Assembly: GCA_002224055.1 (NCBI GenBank)
Contig: AZLU01000126.1
Span: 34,670-98,669 of the forward strand
Source of the DNA: Pezizomycotina sp. ARF18
Taxonomy: Eukaryota; Ascomycota
Reading direction: 5' to 3'
DNA: 64,000 nt
Notes under the pieces: generated by a model
Database searches by the model: none
The model's input: the letters and a program-made list of their open reading frames with translations, nothing else
Told to the model about the DNA's origin: nothing
Made by a program: the position numbers and the translations under genes
Shown here: piece after piece, positions 56,334-64,000 of the stretch
How the letters are laid out: each line of letters opens with the position of its first letter
Position numbering within the stretch: the stretch's first letter is position 1

Positions 56334-58121
56334 TTACAGCCACATTCTAGCGTGTGCTCTGGCGCTCCTCTTAGACTTCTTGTTGGCGGGCGCAACGCAT
56401 CCTTGAGCACACTGCTTCTGTTGGGCGCCGCAGTCGCCGACGGAGAAGTTGGAATTTCCACTTGCGTTGGCAGCGTTGGAGCACTGGTTGTTCTGTACGT
56501 CGCACGAGCGCTGACAGGCGGCAGCAAAGTTGACGAAGGTACTGCCTTCGACGGTGAACGGGCGGGCGCCGCCGGTGTTGATGACTGGGACTGGAGGAGC
56601 ACCGAGGGCGCCAGTAAATTTCTGGACGTTATTTCCGCCGGCGGCGTTGTTGTTGTTCGCGCCAGAGGCGTTCGAGGCGTTGTTGGCAGCGTTGTTATTG
56701 TTGGCAGCAGCATCTTTATTACCAGCAGCGTCGCCGGCCGCAGCGTTATTGTTAGCAGCAGCGTCGCCGGCCGCAGCGTTATTATTAGCAGCAGCGCCGT
56801 TATTCGCAGCGTTGTTGTTGGCATTGGCGTCGGCGGCGTTGTTATTTGCGTTTGCGTTTGCGTTGTTCGCATTGGCATTCGCGTTGTTCGCATTCCCGCC
56901 CTTGCCTTTACCTTTACCTTTACCCTTGCCCTTGCCCTTGCCCTTACCCTTACCGTTAGCAGTGCCGGCGTTGTTATTGTTGTTGGCCTGGGCGTTATTC
57001 GCGTTGTCGCCGGCCGCAGCGTTATTATCAGCAGCAGCGCCGGCGTTGTTATTGTTGTTGGCCTGGGCGTTATTCGCGTTGTCGCCGGCCGCAGCGTTAT
57101 TATTAGCAGCAGCGCCGTTATTCGCAGCGTTATTATTAGCAGCAGCGCCTTTATTCGCAGCGTTGTTGTTGGCATTGGCGTCGGCGGCGTTGTTATTTGC
57201 GTTTGCGTTTGCGTTTGCGTTGTTCGCATTGGCATTCGCGTTGTTCGCATTCCCGCCCTTGCCTTTACCTTTACCTTTACCTTTACCCTTGCCCTTGCCC
57301 TTACCCTTACCCTTACCCTTACCCTTACCGTTAGCAGCGCCGGCGTTGTTATTGTTGTTGGCCTGGGCGTTATTCGCGTTATCAGCTTGAGCATTGTTGC
57401 CGTTGTCAGCAGCGGCATTGTTCGCGTTGCCTGCCTGTGCATTGTTGCCGCTGTCAGCAGCGGCATTGTTCGCGTTGCCTGCCTGAGCGTTGTTGCTATT
57501 GGCGGCAGCCGCGTTATTTGCGTCATTGGCGTTGCCACCCTTGGCGTTAGCACCGGCGGCGCCGGCACCGACGTTAGCTGCACCCTGCGCCGGAGCAGGA
57601 TCCTGCAACTTAGCACCGGTGGAACCGACGGCGGTGAAGTTGGTGAAACCCTGCGCCTTCAGGATATCCGCAACGCTCAGTCCGTTGCTGTTGAACGGGG
57701 TTTGCAGGCTCTGCGCGCTTAGCTTGTTCGCTGTATCGCTGCCACGACGGCGGGGTCGATGAGCGGCGTGATACCCCGCAGAAGGGGGTTGCTTGGCAAA
57801 GCAGGGTCGGAGCAGATGTTCGGGATATCCTGGTTCGAGGGGTTTGAAGTTCTGCTCTGCGGCGACGTACTTCTGAGCGGCGGAGATGACGGAGGGGTCC
57901 GTGCCCAGCTGGGCGAGGATCTGGTCTCCTTGGATCAGCTTGTCGCACGGGTTCGCGGCGGCCAGAAGAGGTGTTATAGCGGCGCCGGCGAGGGTGTCTT
58001 GGGTCCCCGGTGGTGCGTTGGTTTTTACATCGCGGATTGCCTGGATCGGGATCTGCTCTTGGCCGAACCGCGCCTTCGCAACGGTAGCGAGGAGAGAGAG
58101 GGTAATAAAGGAGTATTGCAT
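56334..58121 (-). CDS. Secreted Asn/Ala-rich protein with Gly-Lys repeats and C-terminal Cys domain
   Basis: Minus strand. The ATG at 58121 gives the signal peptide MQYSFITLSLLATVAKA; a longer frame to 58208 exists, but this start places the signal sequence first. About 595 residues. The N-terminal domain (PCDKLIQGDQILAQLG, AAQKYVAAEQNFKPLE, ANKLSAQSLQTPFNSNGLSV, LKAQGFTNFTAVG) resembles a family of secreted ascomycete proteins. The centre is made of NNANAN/NNAADAN/AGDNANNAQ blocks interrupted by two uninterrupted Gly-Lys dipeptide runs, encoded at about 57330-57257 and 56956-56899. The C-terminal part has RPFTVEGSTFVNFAAACQRS, then CDVQNNQC, CGAQQKQC and QGC, that is six to seven cysteines that can pair, as in relatives. 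It is probably a cell-wall or extracellular structural protein. A segment near 57745-57850 is read in a shifted frame (see findings). Confidence 0.8.
   Translation of the reverse strand: MQYSFITLSLLATVAKARFGQEQIPIQAIRDVKTNAPPGTQDTLAGAAITPLLAAANPCDKLIQGDQILAQLGTDPSVISAAQKYVAAEQNFKPLEPGYPEHLLRPCFAKQPPSAGYHAAHRPRRRGSDTANKLSAQSLQTPFNSNGLSVADILKAQGFTNFTAVGSTGAKLQDPAPAQGAANVGAGAAGANAKGGNANDANNAAAANSNNAQAGNANNAAADSGNNAQAGNANNAAADNGNNAQADNANNAQANNNNNAGAANGKGKGKGKGKGKGKGKGKGKGKGKGGNANNANANANNANANANANNNAADANANNNAANKGAAANNNAANNGAAANNNAAAGDNANNAQANNNNNAGAAADNNAAAGDNANNAQANNNNNAGTANGKGKGKGKGKGKGKGKGKGGNANNANANANNANANANNNAADANANNNAANNGAAANNNAAAGDAAANNNAAAGDAAGNKDAAANNNNAANNASNASGANNNNAAGGNNVQKFTGALGAPPVPVINTGGARPFTVEGSTFVNFAAACQRSCDVQNNQCSNAANASGNSNFSVGDCGAQQKQCAQGCVAPANKKSKRSARAHARMWL
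56899..57330 (-). repeat. Large internal repeat cassette with two hexanucleotide (GGTAAG) arrays
   Basis: Two long cassettes repeat the order NNAQANNNNNAG, (GK)n, GGNANNANANANNANANA, NNAADANANNNAAN. The (GK)n parts are arrays of GGTAAG/GGCAAG on the coding strand, roughly 12 and 9 units. Because of this codon structure, long open frames also appear on the opposite strand and in another minus frame; these are shadows. Confidence 0.9.
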
Positions 58122-61100
58122 CTTGACTGGGGTTTTTATAAATAGGAGAGGTATACTTGAATCGTGTAATTCAAAGAAGCAGAAAAAGGGAGAAATGAAA
58201 GTGTACAAAAGAAACGAAGAACTTTCACGGAAAGTTATGAGAACTGAAGGAACCGACCGGCGGGAAAGAACGTAGGTGAAAGGAAAAGGAACAAGAAGGG
58301 AAAACGAGTATGTCGATTTTGACCGAGCTGCCAGCGATGGTGAAGAAGGACGGTAGACCTGTAGACGGCGTGCCTTTTATATTCTTCTTTGTGTTTACAT
58401 TAACAATCGGGGCTCGATAAAGTTAGCGGAACCGAGGATGGAACCATACCCGCCGGGCTACTACATAATGTTTCGTCAAATTAGCCCACAGTGAACTGTT
58501 TTGTGATGAAGACTACCCCTCGATCCCAGGAAAGCGTTCGTGAGGTGTTCTCCTATCCATCGTGATCATTTGCCGGAACAGTACCCTTACTAAGTTATAA
58601 GATCAAAAATATAGTGAGTCTTCACCGATTAGTCCTGCTCGGCAGCGTGTTTCGATTCAAGTAACCATATATTTTCTGAAACTGAAACGCTCATCACAAC
58701 TCTCTTTTGGTGGTGTTTGTTTGATAGAGATGGAGCGGCTTTTCCCAGGTTGATGAATTGGGAAAGCTAATACGTTTCAAAGGACCGCCAATTCATTTAA
58801 CTGTCATAAACCTCAAACATACCCATCACTATCCACGCTATCACTAAGTGACAACCGTGACAGGAGGCCACGAGCTAGGGGGCTCCGGTTTCGAGCAGAT
58901 TCTGCGAGCCGCCTAAACTTGATCAGGGCGGAAAAACTTTATTGGGGGATTTTAGGGGAGCCGAGACCGCAGAGCCAGTTACCATGGCTTCATTTTCGCG
59001 CGGATCTCGCGGGGGACTGTTACCAAGCCAAGTCGTGGCGCAACTTGGGTAAAGACTTCGCAGCTTCGCTTTATCCGAAAGGAACTGTATCATTCGAATT
59101 CAACTCCCCTTACTAGTGCTCTTTAACCTAGAAACAGGCTCATATAATCAATACCGAAAAGTGCTCATAGTATGTTTAGGAATTATAGCCCCAGCGTTTA
59201 CACGATCCGAGTGGGTCATTGAGGCTGCACAATTGTAACAATATTATCAATTCGAAAGTGTGAACCTTACTGAGTTCACGATTGATCCATTTTCCTTCAC
59301 TATATATCGATCGGTGAGAACAGGATCGAGGAGTATTCTGGTCCCCGTTAGCTGCTAATATATTCATTGTTATTGCCAGTTAGCCATCGTCGGGTTAAGA
59401 TATTAATTAGGCGTAGGTGTACGGTATTAGGATCACGAGGCGCAAAAAGAAACGAATATTTAATAGGACCGTTGCGGAAAGACGGCCGGGATCCTGCAGT
59501 CCAGATCTGCACAATGCATTGCAGAGTTAGATGTATATTCATGTATGACTGATTTAAATTGTAGGAATATTAAAATTTGTTATGAGTAGGGAATCAAACT
59601 CCCCCAGAGAAGTGAAACAAGTAGTTTCTGCAAACAAAAACTTGAAGCTCGCAACTAATTTTCAAACATCTCGCTAACGTTCTTTGCCAGCTTAAACTTG
59701 AAACCAAAATAAATGCACCGCTGGCATCCAGACTAAAAGAAATCATAGGATACAAGATTTGGAAAGAGATCGAGCACGGCGATGGGAAACTTCGAGAAGC
59801 ACGCTCACCTCCCTCTGATTTTGTGGTGTGATGACAAGATGAAATGTTCCACGCTGGGCTTATATAAAAATTTCCGTATTCGCTCCCGGGCTGATGCTGA
59901 AGGTACTCAGGAATGACATGAAATATATGGCCATATAAGGGGGCCACTGTTTAACGCCTCTCAAACCACTTGTCATGATTATCAAATTTGCGTCCCACCA
60001 ACGGGAATTAAGGCCAAAGGCTGAGATTTCGTGCACCGCTTTCGGTTCCTCGTAGGATTCCATCTCATTCACCAAAACTTCGGCGCATAGGTTCCTTACG
60101 GTTCGAACAATATTGCCAGTGGATAGACGGTGGCAAATTAATCAGTAATACAACGTGGATTACTTTCGACGTACAACTATGGTGCAAACCATATCCTGGA
60201 GGCTTTCCAAATCGAAGTCCTTGAGAATCGATATGATATCTGACGATACATTGCCCAATTCATCCACACACGATGATAGGCGTTACAGTCTTTGGAGACT
60301 GAGCGCAAGGCAGAGCACGCTGATTTACAGAAACAATGAATTTGTGTATTTTGGTGGTTTTGAGCAAACATGTCTTTCCGTACATATGCGTATCTACCGA
60401 GCAGGAAGTCGACCGGGTGGTGTATCCGTAGGAAACTGCCCCATAAACCTACTCAAGGGTTCAACTTTTAGGATTGACAGTTAGGCGAACCGATCATGAT
60501 CATTGCGGAAATACCTTGCGAGCTTTCCATGCGTTATTCTATCCTTCTCTTAACAATCAGTAAGAACTTCCTCTACAATAATCCTGCAGGATAGAAGCAC
60601 TTGCAGGGGAGGCTTAGCCGGGCAGCACTATTCTATTGTTTGAATGCTTTTGAGAAATATACAGAGGCTTTCTGGCAAAGGCGCATGTTCGAATGCTCAA
60701 ATCGCCACCGTTAACGCTGCTTAAATGAACCTTTGGATAATACCATGTACGATAAGTGACGTCGGCTGTTTATACCGCGTGAGCCCGAAAATGAACCCGG
60801 ATATTTAACGATTGGTTTGTGCCCCTTTTGAAAGCGCAACAAATTATTAGAGATCGTGAAGTTGTACAGGCACGTTTCGATGTCGTCGGGCTTAGCGTTT
60901 TTGCGGAGGCTTAGCATGTATGCCGCTAAACTTTGAGCGGCTTAGGCAGTTCGAAAATTTGGTTGATCCTGAATTCTCCTTTAAGCGAAAATAACCAGTC
61001 CCTAAGCTCGGAATTCGGCTCCTGGGCAGCGGGTTACAAACAAGCAATACCGTACCACCAGTGATACGTTTGCTTTGAGTTCAAAGCCTTGAGTGGTAGT

Positions 61101-61278
61101 ATAAAATAAGCGCTTGGTTGATGTCTTGGAGGAAAGAATAAGTTGAAGACAAAACAAACGAAATCAAAGCCTTCATTCAGATCTCTCTAACAAAGAGAGA
61201 TATCGGCACCATTCACTGCTTTTCCTCACATTTATTATCATTGACCTATTCAGGACTATCTCTTATCTCAAACTAGCC
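58122..61278. other. No gene recognised; promoter of the secreted protein and unassigned frames
   Basis: The first 300 bases upstream of 58121 are A/G-rich and should hold the promoter of the secreted-protein gene. Further right, frames at 59594-60075 (minus; ISAFGLNSRWWDANLIIMTS) and 60155-60484 (plus; NNEFVYFGGFEQTCLSVHM) look partly protein-like but match no family I know. Nothing recognised in 60490-61278. Confidence 0.4.
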
Positions 61279-61637
61279 ATGACTTTCCTCGCACCATCTA
61301 TCCCTATCGTCCGCTCGAACGACAAGAAGCCGGCAAAGTTATCGCGAAAGGACAGCAAGGGAGGCTTATCTAGCGATAACGACTCAGACGATTCGGGCCC
61401 CATCAATACGATGACAAGGACAAGAAGAAGTCCTCAAAGACGAACTTGAAGGTCAAGCGTGAAAAGGGTTCAAGCTCTAAAGGCACAAATACCGATAAAG
61501 ACGGAAAGAAGAAAGCACCGAAACCAAGCCTCTGGAAGAGAGTAAACGAAGGCACAAACCGAGATATTCCTACAAGGCCGGATGTTTTCACAATAGCGCT
61601 CGAGATAGTCGGCAACGTAATAAGTAAATTGGCTTAA
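61279..61637 (+). CDS. Small Lys/Ser-rich hypothetical protein
   Basis: The ATG at 61279 reads MTFLAPSIPIVRSNDKKPAK, then LSRKDSKGGLSSDNDSDDSG. After one frame change near 61400 it continues DDKDKKKSSKTNLKVKREKG and ends IALEIVGNVISKLA at 61637. It is highly charged, with alternating basic and acidic stretches and a short hydrophobic C-terminus. No family recognised. A nuclear location is possible from the Lys-rich clusters. Confidence 0.45.
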
Positions 61638-61844
61638 ATACATTATCCATTTTCTCTCATTAAGGAAGACATCATCAGATGTCCTGGATTAAGCGTTTTA
61701 AGATCTTAGTCCGAGTCTGATTTCACTCTATGTACCTCCCCTTTAAAAAGTGTTGCGTTCTTGTGAGATCCATTGTACTTAAAATCGTAATCATAATATA
61801 TTTTAAGATTATCGGCTTCAACCCGTAGTAGACTTCGTGCCTCA

Positions 61845-62516
61845 GTGGGAGTGTTTGCAAGGGAAACGGGAAAACGAATGGATAACCGACCCCGCCGTCC
61901 GGGTTCATGTTCGTGGGCGCCAACCCAGGATCGCCATCTTCCGGTTCGTCTCGGAGCTCCAGATCAGGATCGAAGAGCCACGAGAAGGACGAAAAATCCC
62001 GGACCCTTAGTCAAGAAGCGCAGACGTCGCGAAGCTCAGCGCGACAACCCGCTAAGAGCAGATTCGGAGAAATACGCCTCTTATTTAAACGGAGAGCTCG
62101 AAGAACCACTTTCTCCTAGAACGGCGCGCCGGCGATCTTCCGCTACATCCACAGAGCGGGGAGTCCCCGACTCCCGAACGCAAAAGATTCGGTACACCTC
62201 GAGACGCGCATCGGCTCTTGATAACAAAGTATACCCGACGCACAACCCGTCCGATCCATTTCATAGCACCGTTGCGGGAGAGAGCGCGGGCGACCAGGAG
62301 ATGCTTCGTTACACGTTCGGGTCCTTGACCCGAGTAACATTTCTCTGCGAGGTTTTCACGCCATCCTTGGTTGCTGTCGCTCGAAACACGACACACATGA
62401 TATTATCCTGCAAGAGCGATTGCGTGGAAGAGAAAGGCTTGATGCATCCCACGTTAGCTTACTCTTCCGCCTGTTTAGCATGGATGCTGGGCCGCATAGA
62501 GAACGATCGCCTCTAG
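61845..62516 (+). CDS. Unrecognised 223-residue reading frame, basic N-terminal half
   Basis: The longest uninterrupted frame in the last 6 kb. It starts at 61845, or at a later ATG (61878, MDNRPRRPG), and ends at 62516. Its first 120 residues are Arg/Ser-rich (KKRRRREAQRDNPLRADSEK). The second half is less charged (YTFGSLTRVTFLCEVFTPSL, HPTLAYSSACLAWMLGRIEN). An overlapping frame at 61907-62119 reads FVGANPGSPSSGSSRSSRSG and may belong to a different exon or frame of the same gene. No motif is recognised. Confidence 0.35.
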   Translation: MGVFARETGKRMDNRPRRPGSCSWAPTQDRHLPVRLGAPDQDRRATRRTKNPGPLVKKRRRREAQRDNPLRADSEKYASYLNGELEEPLSPRTARRRSSATSTERGVPDSRTQKIRYTSRRASALDNKVYPTHNPSDPFHSTVAGESAGDQEMLRYTFGSLTRVTFLCEVFTPSLVAVARNTTHMILSCKSDCVEEKGLMHPTLAYSSACLAWMLGRIENDRL

Positions 62517-62583
62517 AGTACTTCCTCGACGGGCATTTTTTGCTTTACGCTCACATCTTTCGGAGAAAATCGATACGTGGTGT

Positions 62584-63094
62584 TTGTTGAGTATATACTG
62601 TCTCGCAATAACGCAGCTATGGAACGGTGTCCCGGCGATGTGGTCTAAATGCCCCAGTCGCTATGGAACTGCGTTTAAAGGACCAGCAAGGAGTCCCCAA
62701 GCAGGACGAGCCTCCGTGCGCTGTTTCTACTGCTCGAGCAAACGGGAGTGGGTTCGCGTCGATCCATACGTTCTGGAGAGCGTTATATCGGCGGACAAAT
62801 ATCTAGCAATAAGTGACGGGAAGCTGCTAGCGTTGAAGAGTGCAGAATGGGATCCTGGACATGAACCGCCAAATAACTTTCTCAAGTTTGAGGAAAGTTT
62901 ACTCTGCGTTTAGGACAGGGCCTCATAAAGTTGGCAATAGATCCGGATCTCAGATAAATCATCAAGGATCTGGTCTCATACACTTGCATAGCTCACTCCG
63001 CATGGCTAAATCCAGACGCCGTCACAGCAGGGTTAGAATCATGGCTCTTCCGCCGCTTACAAGCGATCGTGTATCGATTGTTATTATTGGATAA
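62584..63094 (+). other. Unrecognised overlapping reading frames
   Basis: Two frames overlap: 62584-62913 (109 residues, with RCFYCSSKREWVRVDPYVLE) and 62840-63094. They may be parts of one gene with the 223-residue frame just upstream. No family assigned. Region 63100-63860 has no supported frame. Confidence 0.25.
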
Positions 63095-63867
63095 TCTTCT
63101 GATCGGAACCACAGACGAGTCAATTCGTCTAGCGATTCTTTGTCTTTCTGCCCACCGCAAACGAGTACCACGGTGCTCAAGTCGCGACCGCATCCCTAGC
63201 TGAGCGATTGAGGTTTCGCTTCTCGCCTCACCCATGAAGAAGTAGACCTCAACGGAGGGTTAAGGATTTGGTGCTTGTGTATTGGAGCCATGGTAGCAAT
63301 CCATTCACCAGAGCGGGATTGGTTTCAACAGATGGTCGCGCCACGTATATACGACGGACACGGGGCACCACAGCCTTGAATCGGGCCATAGAAAATGGAG
63401 TTTGAGGGCTTCCTGTACATACCAGGGAGGCAAGAGGGGCAGCTAGCAGCTATGGTGAGGCGTGCCTCCTCTGCGTTGTCAATACTTGGTGCCTAGTTGT
63501 AGAACGAATGCACTTGTGTCTTATGTGCTCCATCGGAGTTTTTCCTCATTTCTTTTATTTATTGATTTAGATAGTAGCCCTTTTATTCAGCATCTGTGCA
63601 AACAGGCGTCATGATTCATTGCATTCGTTTATACAGCATCGATGTAGTATTTCTTCTTACCTTTATAATACGTTTCCTTAGTTATCGGCACAGAGCTCTC
63701 AAAAACCCTTTATTAGCTCCGCATCTCAACACTCAGGTGGATTCATGGAGTTCATTAATTCCTTTAGCCAGTTATATTCTTTGCTTTCTAAGCTTACATG
63801 TTATTGAGCGCCTTGAAAAAACAAAAACCAAATGTACGTGAAAATTCAGGTTTGTATCATCACCATG

Positions 63868-64000
63868 TTAAGGCGTATCCGATGTTGGCGTTGCTAGCCG
63901 CTTCGTACTTGCGATAGACGGCGATAGCAATCGGCGATTCTCCTTCAACGTTAAATCGTCACCGGTATTCCGCGTATCCCCACTCTTCGTTGCCTCAAGC
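63868..64000 (-). other. Possible partial gene at the right edge
   Basis: On the minus strand one frame open to the window edge gives 43 residues and stops at 63868. Another frame in the same bases reads FNVEGESPIAIAVYRKYEAA and looks protein-like. The coding status cannot be decided without sequence beyond 64000. Confidence 0.2.

Noticed and set aside
56930-57320. CCCTTA repeats as a possible telomere-like tract
   Set aside because: The unit is CCCTTA/CCTTTA rather than CCCTAA, and it encodes Gly-Lys in a long open frame.
56282-57762. Long open frames of 444, 456 and 286 residues overlapping the secreted protein
   Set aside because: They arise from the codon structure of the Asn/Ala and Gly-Lys repeats. 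Only the minus frame with a signal peptide and conserved terminal domains is credible.
1-64000. Virus-like or LTR elements, CRISPR arrays, rRNA genes
   Set aside because: No reverse transcriptase, integrase, capsid or long terminal repeat signal, no regularly spaced repeats, and no rRNA-like sequence were noticed on reading; an exhaustive search was not possible by eye.

Overview
This window looks like nuclear DNA of a filamentous ascomycete (Pezizomycotina). The evidence is short introns (about 55-200 nt) with GTAAGT-like donors, CTAAC-like branch points and TAG/CAG acceptors, and fungal families: a Neurospora-type HET-C protein, a NACHT STAND protein, a Zn(II)2Cys6 regulator split by an intron inside its zinc cluster, a fungal rhodopsin-fold membrane protein, an F-box protein with an N-terminal CxxC zinc motif, a torulene-dioxygenase-like carotenoid oxygenase and an Ost-alpha family transporter. 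No rRNA, tRNA, CRISPR array or virus-like element was recognised.

Layout. 0-4 kb: poorly recognisable Lys/Arg/Glu-rich coding remnants and a large A-rich tract. 4.7-7.2 kb: het-c-like gene (+). 8.6-10.9 kb: phospholipase-D-fold protein (+). 11.6-12.6 kb: short-chain dehydrogenase (+). 13.1-14.1 kb: nucleotidylyltransferase-like gene (+). 14.3-15.6 kb: seven-helix rhodopsin-fold membrane protein (-). 17.5-18.9 kb: F-box protein (+). 21.3-23.4 kb: Zn2Cys6 regulator (+). 24.5-27.8 kb: SNF2 helicase with RING finger (-), divergent from a NACHT STAND gene at 28.1-31.5 kb (+). 31.7-33.2 kb: Gln-rich hypothetical gene that begins with a 240-bp tandem duplication. 33.9-34.2 kb: small protein with a mitochondrial-type presequence (-). 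39.6-41.3 kb: conserved fungal protein (-). 41.3-48.9 kb: no recognisable gene. 48.9-50.8 kb: carotenoid oxygenase (+). 51.4-52.1 kb: MAPEG-family protein (+). 52.5-53.9 kb: Ost-alpha/DUF300 membrane protein (-). 54.7-55.5 kb: two related hAT-type MITEs with exact 8-bp target duplications. 56.3-58.1 kb: secreted Asn/Ala-rich protein with Gly-Lys repeats (-). 61.3-63.1 kb: charged, unrecognised reading frames.

Nearly every recognisable gene changes reading frame several times, yet conserved residues on both sides of each change are intact and introns have clean borders. In the STAND gene the changes in the P-loop and Walker B motif are each explained by one base missing from a short homopolymer. 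The two copies of the 240-bp duplication differ almost only by small insertions and deletions. This pattern fits uncorrected long-read consensus errors, mostly deletions, better than pseudogene decay. Multi-frame genes are therefore given as one CDS span with approximate structure. HET-C and NACHT STAND families take part in fungal non-self recognition, so the left half carries two candidates for that role. The carotenoid oxygenase, MAPEG and Ost-alpha genes are close neighbours, but nothing in the sequence proves a joint pathway.
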